Source: a virus
Strand: one strand, 5' to 3'
Length of the DNA stretch: 32,398 nucleotides
IMG/VR virus record: IMGVR_UViG_3300027719_000039
Coordinates: 1-32,398 of that record
The position numbers were made by a program, and so were the translations under genes. The stretch's first letter is position 1, and each line of letters starts with the position of its first letter. Under the pieces are notes generated by a model, which was not told the origin of the DNA, made no database searches, and saw only the letters and a list, made by a program, of their open reading frames with translations. Below are positions 1 through 6,268 of this stretch, piece after piece.

Positions 1-156
1 TGATCCGGTCAACCTGGAGACCAGGTCAGGATCCGCGAGCTGAGGATCTGAGGCCTCAGATATCATAACCCTGATAATCTGTTATTTGCTAACTAATCAT
101 TTTTCAGGTTTTTTATGATACTTTTTTGACCGCTTTAATGACTCCCGGACTCGATC
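1..156. repeat. Terminal direct repeat, left copy (matches 32243-32398)
   Basis: The first 156 bases are repeated at the right end of the window. The only difference I find is base 30 (G) against 32272 (A). This is what a circular or terminally redundant genome gives when the contig is opened arbitrarily. The repeat covers the convergent intergenic stretch and the 3' part of the gene at 97-318, whose other copy is truncated at the right edge. It may be an assembly overlap rather than a biological terminal repeat. Confidence 0.9.
12..61. other. Palindrome-rich convergent intergenic segment
   Basis: Two perfect inverted repeats lie close together between the ends of the leftward and rightward operons. 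One is ACCTGG-AGA-CCAGGT at 12-26; the other is a 16-bp uninterrupted palindrome, ATCTGAGG/CCTCAGAT, at 46-61. Neither has a T-run, so they are not ordinary intrinsic terminators. Possible roles are protein binding, packaging or replication; the sequence alone does not decide. Confidence 0.6.
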
Positions 157-318
157 AGAGAATTTATCCCCCTTAACTCTGCGCCTGTAACCCCGCCTCT
201 CCCTCCTGGATCCTCTGGGATAACTCGGAGATCCCGTTCCCAGGTCATGCGTCGGAGGATCTGTTATTTGATAACGGCCTGAGACAGATCCGTCGCTGAG
301 TGAATATCGATCCTCCAT
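97..318 (-). CDS. Small basic protein, 73 aa, unknown
   Basis: This is the last gene of the leftward left-arm operon. Its ATG overlaps the stop of the upstream 163-aa gene as TAATG, so translation is probably coupled. The product is strongly basic: residues about 34-73 are dense in Arg and Lys (RRERRGYRRR, then KRSKKYHKK), and a Pro/Gly/Ser-rich stretch precedes them. I recognise no domain. Such a charged short protein could bind nucleic acid, which is inference only. A truncated second copy lies at 32339-32398 because of the end repeat. Confidence 0.6.
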   Translation of the reverse strand: MEDRYSLSDGSVSGRYQITDPPTHDLGTGSPSYPRGSRRERRGYRRRVKGDKFSDRVRESLKRSKKYHKKPEK

Positions 319-809
319 TATCTCCCGATTTTCTTTATGAATTTCCTGTATTTCTTAATCCTGGACTCCAGGATCTTTATAACAGTCGGACGCCTCCGGT
401 CTGACTGTTCATCCAGGAGGGAGGTTTCGAGGGTCTCGAGATCCAGGTTCAGATCTGAGGATTTTTCGGGGTTATAACTGCACCCCAGGGACGAACGGAG
501 ATCGTCCGCGCTTGTGTTATTAATTAACTCTTTCATTTCTGCACATCTTTTATTTTTAACAATCATACGGACTAAACGCCTGGTTTCTAATGCGACCGAG
601 AAAACCCCGTAAAAAGCCTCCGGAACAGACTCCAGTCTCCTAACGATATCCTCGACGATTATTTCGTTCGATATCTCGGGAGTTTTTCCGCTTGAAATAA
701 ACTCGAGACTGACGGACAAACTCTCGTATTTTAACCCACTATGGAGATCCTTCATCTGATCCCGGCGGAGGATTGAACATTTTGTTAAAAGAAACGATCG
801 TTTGTTCAT
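318..809 (-). CDS. Hypothetical protein, 163 aa
   Basis: I do not recognise this protein. The start codon overlaps the stop of the upstream exported-protein gene as ATGA (806-809), and its own stop overlaps the next gene as TAATG. It is therefore embedded in a tightly coupled operon. The sequence is charged and apparently helical, with a basic tail (ESRIKKYRKFIKKIGR) and a Leu/Asp/Glu-rich segment at about residues 118-138. There is no signal peptide or membrane segment, so it is probably cytoplasmic. Confidence 0.7.
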   Translation of the reverse strand: MNKRSFLLTKCSILRRDQMKDLHSGLKYESLSVSLEFISSGKTPEISNEIIVEDIVRRLESVPEAFYGVFSVALETRRLVRMIVKNKRCAEMKELINNTSADDLRSSLGCSYNPEKSSDLNLDLETLETSLLDEQSDRRRPTVIKILESRIKKYRKFIKKIGR

Positions 810-1336
810 TTTACTGTCCTCCTGGTCGTAAATGTATATTTGACCGAGACGCGATCATAACCCTCCTGATATCCCTCCCGATCGATTGCATGACTGCAAA
901 AATGAGAGGCGTTAAACTCCAGGGATCCCAGGGAATAACGAACCCCGATTTTATATCCGACCTGGACGGGGTTATAACTGAATACGGACTCGGGATCGAT
1001 CCAGGTTTTAACATCTGAATAAACAGAGAGTCCTCTCCAGGAGGCGGAGAGATCCATTCGGGTAAACATCCGATAACGCATCTCCTCAGATTTTACTCTC
1101 TCGGGATCCCTGGGAGAGACGATCCAGGTCTGAGGGATCTTAACCTGGTAATCCAGGGGAGCGGGGATCCCCTGGACGCCAGGCGTCATAAATGAGACGA
1201 TCCTGTCCTCGTAACCCGCCTCCAGGGAGGAGGAGAGTTTAATCTGTTGTCCCGACGCCAGGATCGGGATTATCCCCAGGATCATTATTAAGAGGATCCG
1301 GGAAACCTTTGGGTTAATTGCTTTCGTTGGTTTCAT
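806..1336 (-). CDS. Exported protein, probable outer-membrane beta-strand protein
   Basis: The 176-aa product begins with a basic N-terminus and a hydrophobic core (about residues 13-27), followed by ASGQQ, a good signal-peptidase I site. The mature part is rich in alternating polar/aromatic strands (SLEAGYEDRI, YKIGVRYSLG, YDRVSVKYTF), as in small outer-membrane barrels of Bacteroidota. It lies outside the lysis block, in the left-arm operon directly after a ribbon-helix-helix gene. Phage-made envelope proteins in such a position can block superinfection; here that is inference. The gene stops in an ATGA overlap with the next gene. An alternative is a periplasmic beta-sandwich. Confidence 0.7.
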   Translation of the reverse strand: MKPTKAINPKVSRILLIMILGIIPILASGQQIKLSSSLEAGYEDRIVSFMTPGVQGIPAPLDYQVKIPQTWIVSPRDPERVKSEEMRYRMFTRMDLSASWRGLSVYSDVKTWIDPESVFSYNPVQVGYKIGVRYSLGSLEFNASHFCSHAIDREGYQEGYDRVSVKYTFTTRRTVK

Positions 1337-1338
1337 AA

Positions 1339-1662
1339 TTACATCAAATGAACTGATAAAATATCCTTTAACTTAAACTGATCCTTTCCGGTTACCGGAT
1401 CTTTCTCCGCCAGGATCATAACGTCATTATCCGGATCGATTGACTTAATCCTGGCGGTAAACTTACCGAACGGGGAGTTTTTCGGGAGAGTCGCCTCCGT
1501 TGTCTTAACGGTAACCCGCGCTCCGATAGGTTCGGGATTAAGATAAAACCGGATCGCAGTCTCGACCAGGTTCCCGAGTGACCTGTTCTCTTTAGTTGCT
1601 TTCTCCTGTGCGGCGTTCTTTAACGCGTCGTCCAGGTGAAACGAAAATAAGGTTTTTCCCAT
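1339..1662 (-). CDS. Ribbon-helix-helix-like DNA-binding protein, 107 aa
   Basis: The first 45 residues fit an Arc/CopG-type ribbon-helix-helix: a short strand (TLFSFHLDD), then helix A (ALKNAAQEKATKEN), a turn (RSLGN) and helix B (LVETAIRFYL). The remaining 60 residues contain strand-like segments and many charged residues, possibly an oligomerisation or ligand domain. Members of this fold usually act as dimeric repressors. It is therefore the best candidate for a regulator of the left-arm operon, perhaps of itself. It ends two bases before the exported-protein gene begins. The functional call is from pattern only. Confidence 0.65.
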   Translation of the reverse strand: MGKTLFSFHLDDALKNAAQEKATKENRSLGNLVETAIRFYLNPEPIGARVTVKTTEATLPKNSPFGKFTARIKSIDPDNDVMILAEKDPVTGKDQFKLKDILSVHLM

Positions 1663-1677
1663 GACTTGAATTTTTAG

Positions 1678-2025
1678 TTAAACGTTCTGTTCTGAAATCC
1701 TGGAGGTTTTCCAGGTCTTAATTAAATTCATTTGCTCCTCCGGGGTTTTCGCCCCTTTAAGGTTGAATATCATATCCCGGAGGACTCCCTCCTCTCTCTG
1801 TAAATCATATAACCGTCCCCTGGTCACAAACTCCCCCAGGTAATAACGCTCCCGGAGGGGTTTTTTAATAGTCTCCCGGAGGATCTCGAGTTCCTCTTTT
1901 ATGAGTTTAATCTGTTTGACGAGAAACCGAACCTTTGAAAGATCGGTTTTCTTTTCCTCCAGGATCTCGTTATATAACCTCGTTATTGACTCCCTGGTCG
2001 TCGGATATCCGTTAACTGAGTTCAT
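1678..2025 (-). CDS. Hypothetical helical protein, 115 aa
   Basis: The start overlaps the stop of the upstream gene as TAATG at 2023-2027, indicating coupled translation. The product is highly charged and predicted mostly helical, with a Leu/Glu/Lys-rich middle (about residues 28-60) that could form a coiled coil. There is no signal peptide, cysteine cluster or recognisable catalytic motif. Its place among small operon genes suggests an accessory host-takeover or regulatory role, but no function can be assigned. Confidence 0.7.
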   Translation of the reverse strand: MNSVNGYPTTRESITRLYNEILEEKKTDLSKVRFLVKQIKLIKEELEILRETIKKPLRERYYLGEFVTRGRLYDLQREEGVLRDMIFNLKGAKTPEEQMNLIKTWKTSRISEQNV

Positions 2026-2384
2026 TACTTTGCCTCCTCCATTTTGTTAAATAACTGACTCCTATAAAAATCATCCTCGTTAAATGACTCCAGGGACGCC
2101 TCGATCCTCTTTTGTTCTGCCTGGAGACGAATAACCAGGAGGGAGAGATATCTCTCCGTTACCTCCTGGATAACTTCCTCCGCCTCTTTTGGAATACTAA
2201 AATAGTAAAATTGCGGAGGTTCGTTTACTCCGTTCTCGACGTTAACGTTAACATGACCAAAAGATCGGTTTCCCTTATCTCTGAGACCGATCTCGCGAGT
2301 AAATTTAATCGCGGAGATTACATTCCCGATTGTGTCGATCTTGTTTAACAATTCGACCGCCTTTAAAACTACTTCTTTTTTCAT
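2025..2384 (-). CDS. Hypothetical protein, 119 aa
   Basis: The start at 2384 is supported by the leader TAAATTTATCAAT directly before ATG and by the stem-loop further upstream (2399-2418). The same arrangement precedes the 177-aa gene. The protein has helical ends and a central stretch with VNVNVENG and PPQFYYFSIP. I do not recognise a domain. It is the first of two TAATG-coupled unknowns and sits downstream of the DUF2786-like gene in the same operon. Confidence 0.7.
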   Translation of the reverse strand: MKKEVVLKAVELLNKIDTIGNVISAIKFTREIGLRDKGNRSFGHVNVNVENGVNEPPQFYYFSIPKEAEEVIQEVTERYLSLLVIRLQAEQKRIEASLESFNEDDFYRSQLFNKMEEAK

Positions 2385-2398
2385 ATTGATAAATTTAT

Positions 2399-2418
2399 GG
2401 AGAGGAACGATCCCCTCC
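2399..2418 (-). promoter_or_regulatory. 5' leader stem-loop before the 119-aa gene
   Basis: On the transcribed (minus) strand the sequence is GGAGGGGA-TCGT-TCCTCTCC. It forms an 8-bp stem with one G-U wobble and a four-base loop, followed by ATAAATTTATCAATATG. It begins just after the stop codon of the upstream gene. The equivalent element at 2970-2989 has the same stem with a G-C pair in place of the wobble. No U-tract follows, so this is not a standard terminator. Confidence 0.6.
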
Positions 2419-2421
2419 TGG

Positions 2422-2955
2422 TTAATTTTGCTCTTTAAGTGACTTCCGAAATTTAGCCTCCGGATTTAAACCGTTCCGGAGGTTATTTATAAGTAAAAGT
2501 TCGTCAAAATCGATCTTTCCCTGGTTTTCGTGATCCTCCGGGAATAGGTCGTGATCGGTTGCGTATGCGGATAAAAACCTGTTCCTCATTTTTTCAAACT
2601 CGATTTTAACATTCTTTTTATGAAATTCGAATAACTCGGAAACCTCGACATATTGACGTTTTGTTAACGAGATCCATTTTATGTGTTTCAGTCCCTTATA
2701 ATAACCCTGGCGCGGTTTGTTCTTACCGAAAATCTGATAAATAATCTGACTGAAAATCCTCGTTTCCAGGTTTCCGACGACCTGGAAATCATAATCCTGG
2801 ACGCGCTCATTTGAGAGATCCTCCCAGGAGAGACCGTATTTCTTAATATACTCCTCGAGTTTACGTTTTGCCGTTTCTGCCTCTCCGAGATACCCGCCCT
2901 CTGCGAGAGCCTGGATTTTTTTTGCCTTTTCGAGTATTGTCTCAAAATCTGCCAT
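2422..2955 (-). CDS. DUF2786-like N-terminal domain protein, 177 aa
   Basis: I chose ATG 2955 over the longer frame opening at 3027. At 2955 the TAAATTTATC box lies three bases upstream, and overlap with the preceding gene (stop at 2993) is avoided. Residues about 6-48 (ILEKAKKIQALAEGG, EAETAKRKLEEYIKKYGLSWEDL) resemble the DUF2786 helical motif found in phage and plasmid proteins. The C-terminal part is lysine-rich and helical with no known motif. DUF2786 proteins are of uncertain function; some carry metalloprotease-like C-termini, but no HExxH is present here. Confidence 0.65.
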   Translation of the reverse strand: MADFETILEKAKKIQALAEGGYLGEAETAKRKLEEYIKKYGLSWEDLSNERVQDYDFQVVGNLETRIFSQIIYQIFGKNKPRQGYYKGLKHIKWISLTKRQYVEVSELFEFHKKNVKIEFEKMRNRFLSAYATDHDLFPEDHENQGKIDFDELLLINNLRNGLNPEAKFRKSLKEQN

Positions 2956-2969
2956 TTCGATAAATTTAT

Positions 2970-2989
2970 GGAGGGGAGAGATCCCCTCC
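2970..2989 (-). promoter_or_regulatory. 5' leader stem-loop before the DUF2786-like gene
   Basis: The transcribed strand reads GGAGGGGA-TCTC-TCCCCTCC, a perfect 8-bp stem with a four-base loop. It is followed by ATAAATTTATCGAAATG. The stop codon TAA of the previous gene is three bases upstream. The element is homologous over about 45 bp to that at 2399-2418, so the whole junction (stop codon, hairpin, box, start) appears duplicated. Confidence 0.65.
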
Positions 2990-2992
2990 TGG

Positions 2993-3289
2993 TTATGAGT
3001 TAAATTTAAAGTTCTTATCCTTAACATCCCCGACGTTTATTTTTACCGGGTGAAACCTCAGATCAATATATCCCCGATCGTCGATCGTTGCCGCTTGCAT
3101 CATAAAAGAGTCCTCCATTTCGCACCGAAAACCATAAACCCAATAAACCGAACGTTCGAGTCCAGGGATATTATATTCCTTTCTTTCGATGAATTTAATC
3201 TCGAGGATCTTTTTAAACATGGTCTCGAGGGTCGTTTTAACGAGATCGATTCTTTGATCGTCTGAAATTGTTTCGATAAAATTTTTCAT
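2993..3289 (-). CDS. Hypothetical protein, 98 aa, first gene of left-arm operon
   Basis: This is the first gene after the promoter at 3350-3380; the leader is A/T-rich (TAAATCAAAACGTTATG) with no Shine-Dalgarno. The N-terminal 40 residues look helical. The rest alternates as a small beta-rich domain (RSVYWVYGFRCEMEDSF, YIDLRFHPVKINV). There is no export signal. I do not recognise the family. Being promoter-proximal, it is probably among the earliest and most abundant products of this operon. Confidence 0.7.
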   Translation of the reverse strand: MKNFIETISDDQRIDLVKTTLETMFKKILEIKFIERKEYNIPGLERSVYWVYGFRCEMEDSFMMQAATIDDRGYIDLRFHPVKINVGDVKDKNFKFNS

Positions 3290-3349
3290 AACGTTTTGAT
3301 TTAGTTTAACTTACTGTTTTTTGTCTCTGTTTACCGTCGTTTGACAGAT

Positions 3350-3380
3350 CAAATATATACCTTATATATATAATATGCAA
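3350..3380 (-). promoter_or_regulatory. Bacteroidota-type promoter for the left-arm operon
   Basis: On the minus strand TTG (3380-3378) is followed by 20 bases and then TATATTTG (3357-3350), a full match to TAnnTTTG at -7. It lies just downstream of a terminator and about 60 bp before the 98-aa gene. Confidence 0.75.
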
Positions 3381-3390
3381 TAGGAGGGAT

Positions 3391-3413
3391 AAAAAAAAGA
3401 GGGTCTCCCCTCT
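3391..3413 (-). terminator. Intrinsic terminator of the polymerase operon
   Basis: The minus-strand transcript forms AGAGGG-GAGA-CCCTCT (3413-3398), followed by a run of seven U before 3390. It lies 12 bp past the stop of the 58-aa zinc-ribbon gene and just upstream of the next promoter. It therefore separates two leftward operons. Confidence 0.85.
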
Positions 3414-3424
3414 CTTTCTTTTCT

Positions 3425-3601
3425 TTAACTCTCTCCTGGAGTCTTTATCTCGATCTCCGATCCGTCATAAAACCCGACCGAATTTTTACAAATGACGCAC
3501 TCCCATATTATCAGACCCTCGGGATCGTCCGGGTCATAACTGACCGTTTTCTGAGGAGTTATCTTTTGACAGTCAGGACAAAATCGTTTCATCATTGCCA
3601 T
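3425..3601 (-). CDS. Small zinc-ribbon protein, 58 aa
   Basis: This short gene reads MAMMKRFCPDCQK at the start and ends in KTPGES. It has two CxxC pairs (C8/C11 and C35/C38) separated by about 24 residues, a classic zinc ribbon. Its ATG at 3601 lies just 4 bases from the stop of the upstream 141-aa gene. It is the last gene before the terminator at 3391-3413. An alternative start is M3 or M4. Such ribbons bind nucleic acid or protein partners; given the operon, a role with the polymerase-like protein is plausible but unproven. Confidence 0.8.
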   Translation of the reverse strand: MAMMKRFCPDCQKITPQKTVSYDPDDPEGLIIWECVICKNSVGFYDGSEIEIKTPGES

Positions 3602-3605
3602 AACT

Positions 3606-4031
3606 TCATTTTATTAGTTTCCAATAGTGTAACCACTCTGTAAAATTCATTCCCTCCGGATCCTGGAGATATCCGTCCCTGATCCATTTATCCCGGAGGA
3701 GAAACTCCAGGGATTTCTCGGGATCCAGGGAGAGATCCCCGTTCATCCTGGAGGGAATTATACATCCTCCGACCGTTCCTCCTGGATCCGGATCCGGATC
3801 TCCCTGGTCTCCGCTTAAAAGTAACTGATATTTCCCGATCGACTCGGAAATAACCTCTCTTAACGCCTGGCGGATCCGTTCCCTTACTTCTGACTGATCG
3901 ATCGGGAGTTTATCGAGTTTTATCCCGTTAACTATATAACCCCGATCGTCTGCCGTAAAACTGAACGCCTGGAGAAACGCCTGTAATTCGCGGATCTGTT
4001 TACTTATCCTGGTTATCTCCTCGGGTTTCAT
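3606..4031 (-). CDS. Hypothetical protein, 141 aa, with Asp-Pro linker
   Basis: The start at 4031 lies inside the end of the upstream gene (32-bp overlap) and is preceded by the A-rich AAAGAAA. The N-terminal half is helical (ISKQIRELQAFLQAF). A flexible acidic GDQGDPDPDPGG linker at about residues 75-86 follows, encoded by tandem GGATCC/GATCCG triplets. A C-terminal part rich in Trp and Asp follows. I recognise no family. It lies in the polymerase operon between the 251-aa protein and the zinc ribbon. Confidence 0.7.
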   Translation of the reverse strand: MKPEEITRISKQIRELQAFLQAFSFTADDRGYIVNGIKLDKLPIDQSEVRERIRQALREVISESIGKYQLLLSGDQGDPDPDPGGTVGGCIIPSRMNGDLSLDPEKSLEFLLRDKWIRDGYLQDPEGMNFTEWLHYWKLIK

Positions 4032-4755
4032 TTTCTTTTAGTATTTCTTTAACCGCTTTATCCAAAACAGAAAACCGGAAAACCTCAATCCGATATCCCT
4101 CCCGATGTCCCGTCCCGTTCTTAATTCTTTCCGCGAGTCCATTCATTTTATTAATCTCCCGCGCCGCGACTTTAATCCTTTGAACGTCCTCAAACGGAAC
4201 GGTTAATCCTCTCTTATGTGCCGCGAGAAATTCCCCGACGGAGTAATAACTCTCTCCCTGGGTTTTAACCCTGTCTTTTTTACCCATTCGCATATCAATA
4301 GATTTATTATTTGTAATTGACGTTTTCTCCTCCCTGGTTGCTTTATGCAATATCTCGAGAGCGCGATCCCCTTCGATATGATCTTTGATAACCTGGAGAT
4401 CCGGATCCGATAAGGATCCTCCAGGAGGGAGGCCGGAAAATCCTCTTTTCTCATATCCCTGGATATATGCTTTCCATATTTTCGCCCTGTCAAATCTTTT
4501 ACCGACGGTCGTTCCCCGGAGTTCGGGATCCTGGTTCTGACATAACGCCCGGAACCTGGTTATCGAGGCCGGGAGGCCAAAGTAACCGGAGAGGAACAGG
4601 GTTTTAAACTCTCTCATTGTCAGATCGTCGATCCCTGGATCGATGCTCCTCCAAAACTTCCAGGTCAGAAACAGATCGTCGTCCCTGGAAAATGGCTCCT
4701 TTCTCAGGATCTCCCGGATCCTCTCAAATGGTTTTGTAAAATCCTCTTTTTTCAT
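4000..4755 (-). CDS. Hypothetical protein, 251 aa, possible DNA-binding
   Basis: I place the start at 4755: the leader AACTTAAATTTATCGTT ends at this ATG, whereas the open frame back to 4824 overlaps the polymerase gene. Residues about 50-95 (GLPASITRFRALCQNQDPELRG...RFDRAKIWKAYI) resemble a segment common in phage helix-turn-helix proteins of the SxTRxRRKxQ...PELRG kind. The C-terminal half is charged and helical (VGEFLAAHKRGLTVPFEDVQRIKVAAREI). It follows the polymerase-like gene and is probably co-expressed with it. A replication accessory role is an inference. Confidence 0.6.
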   Translation of the reverse strand: MKKEDFTKPFERIREILRKEPFSRDDDLFLTWKFWRSIDPGIDDLTMREFKTLFLSGYFGLPASITRFRALCQNQDPELRGTTVGKRFDRAKIWKAYIQGYEKRGFSGLPPGGSLSDPDLQVIKDHIEGDRALEILHKATREEKTSITNNKSIDMRMGKKDRVKTQGESYYSVGEFLAAHKRGLTVPFEDVQRIKVAAREINKMNGLAERIKNGTGHREGYRIEVFRFSVLDKAVKEILKENETRGDNQDK

Positions 4756-4783
4756 AACGATAAATTTAAGTTTATAACTCGGT

Positions 4784-6046
4784 TTAATAATAGATCGTTT
4801 TTGTCTCGATAATCGGGATCTCATGTCGGAGGATCTCCGTCATTAAGGCGCGCGCCCTGGTAACCTTTGAGGCCGGAACCAGGATCCCGTCATGGATCGA
4901 GAGGAACGGGATCTCCTCCAGGGAGAACGCCTCCCATACCTTTTTAAATAACCTGACCTCCATATTAAGCAATTTAAACGCGAGGTTTGTATGAGTCCCC
5001 TTTCCGTTACTCGGGTTCCTGGGATTGTCTGTTCTCTTAATCTCATCCAGGATCCCCCCGGCCTCCGGAAATAATCGACTGAACTCCTGGGAGAACTTCG
5101 AGTTTGTCCTGGAGTATAAAGATCTCAGAAACCGGAACTTAACCTCCCGACGGTCATTTATTCCCAGGAGATCCCCGTAACCCTGATAAATATCGTAATC
5201 TCGCGAGGTTAACTCATAAAGAAACCGAACCCAATCCGTCCGGGGGACAATATTCCACAATAAAACGGCATGGGACGATTTCATATCGATTTCGACAACG
5301 GGTTCGTTATCCAGAAAAATATAACTCCTTACCCACCTGGGGACGCCCGTCGCGATATTGTAAATCCGCCCGGAGAACTTGTCCTCCCGGACATAACTCG
5401 AACGCCTGTATTTATCAAACTGTTGATATTGTTTGATCGAATAAAATGTTAGGTTAAGATCCTTCCGGTAATTTTCCAGGGAACGAAATCTCTCCCCCTT
5501 ATAAGTTTTCGAGAGACGATATCTCTCATATTTCTCCTCGATCCCGGAGTAAAAATCCGCCTCCGAGATCCGGATCTCCGTTTTGATAAGACTCGGACGG
5601 ATCCATTTAAAAACCTCCGGAGAGATCTTTTCGTTATGGATCCCGAGATATCTCCGGACTCCGTTCCGAACCTTCAAATTTCGAACCTGGACGCCCCTCG
5701 ATATCGGAGTGTAAAATATGGGTTCAAAACTATAAACCGAGTCCCCGAAATGGTTAACCCGGTCATGCCAGGAGAGGATCCCCTCCCGGATCAGGTAATC
5801 GATCTCGATTTTATACCTGGTATGTCCGAGGATTGCTTTTAACTTATCAGATCCGAAATAAATATAACTCTCGTCGTCCTCAAACGAGACAGTCAGTTTT
5901 AAAACGTTCGAGATCCTGGAGATCTCCGTTAATAAGATATTGAGTCTTTCTCCCCGGTCTGAGGATCGCGGAACCCGGATCTCGTTAAAGACGTCATAAC
6001 GATAATTTAAATCTCCGCGCCGGGTGTTACCTTTTACGTTTCCCAT
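4784..6046 (-). CDS. Minimal family-A polymerase-like protein
   Basis: The three hallmark motifs of family-A (Pol I/T7-type) polymerases are present in order; residue numbers count from the upstream ATG at 6124. Motif A is VEIDMKSSH (D280). Motif B is RREVK-x7-YS (R325, K329, Y337), which aligns with RRSAK-x7-YG of E. coli Pol I. Motif C is SIHDGILV (H411, D412). The A-B spacing (49) is close to Pol I (53); B-C (83) is much shorter, so the fingers are reduced. I prefer ATG 6046 (420 aa), which follows TAAATTTATCAAT. No exonuclease, primase or helicase domain is visible. It is likely a nucleotide polymerase used in phage replication or transcription; template and substrate are unknown. Confidence 0.7.
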   Translation of the reverse strand: MGNVKGNTRRGDLNYRYDVFNEIRVPRSSDRGERLNILLTEISRISNVLKLTVSFEDDESYIYFGSDKLKAILGHTRYKIEIDYLIREGILSWHDRVNHFGDSVYSFEPIFYTPISRGVQVRNLKVRNGVRRYLGIHNEKISPEVFKWIRPSLIKTEIRISEADFYSGIEEKYERYRLSKTYKGERFRSLENYRKDLNLTFYSIKQYQQFDKYRRSSYVREDKFSGRIYNIATGVPRWVRSYIFLDNEPVVEIDMKSSHAVLLWNIVPRTDWVRFLYELTSRDYDIYQGYGDLLGINDRREVKFRFLRSLYSRTNSKFSQEFSRLFPEAGGILDEIKRTDNPRNPSNGKGTHTNLAFKLLNMEVRLFKKVWEAFSLEEIPFLSIHDGILVPASKVTRARALMTEILRHEIPIIETKTIYY

Positions 6047-6068
6047 ATTGATAAATTTAAAGATACGG

Positions 6069-6093
6069 GAGGGGGATTTATCGATCCCCCCTC
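6069..6093 (-). promoter_or_regulatory. 5' leader stem-loop before the polymerase-like gene
   Basis: On the transcribed strand a G-rich arm pairs with ATCCCCCTC to give a stem of about nine pairs (6069-6077 with 6084-6093, one bulged base). It lies about 22 bp upstream of ATG 6046 and is followed by TTAAATTTATCAAT. It is analogous to the hairpin-plus-box elements at 2399 and 2970. It lies within the longer open frame from 6124, which is another reason to favour the downstream start. Confidence 0.55.
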
Positions 6094-6147
6094 GCGACCC
6101 TGGGGTTCCCGTATTGAGGATCATTTTTCGGGGATCCTTGCCCGCCT

Positions 6148-6177
6148 CAAATATACATTATTTTCAATAAATGCAAA
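6148..6177 (-). promoter_or_regulatory. Bacteroidota-type promoter for the polymerase operon
   Basis: The minus strand shows TTTG (6177-6174), 18 bases, then TATATTTG (6155-6148). It lies between the late-operon terminator at 6185-6212 and the polymerase-like gene, with a leader of about 95 bases to ATG 6046. Confidence 0.8.
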
Positions 6178-6184
6178 ATATATG

Positions 6185-6212
6185 AAAAAAGAGAGGATCT
6201 CTCCTCTCTTTT
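6185..6212 (-). terminator. Intrinsic terminator ending the late operon
   Basis: A perfect hairpin GAGAGGA-TCTC-TCCTCTC (6191-6208) is flanked by six A on the left, giving a U-run in the leftward transcript, and by four T on the right. It follows the last late gene (stop at 6269) by about 60 bp and precedes the next promoter. Confidence 0.85.
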
Positions 6213-6268
6213 AGCAATCGACGCCCCAACTATCGGGCGTCAGGAACCACCCTAAAACCAAAACAAAA

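Noticed and set aside
4203-4493. Arg/Lys-rich leftward frame inside the 251-aa gene
   Set aside because: It is an alternative frame of a better-supported gene with the operon's typical leader and no independent start signal.
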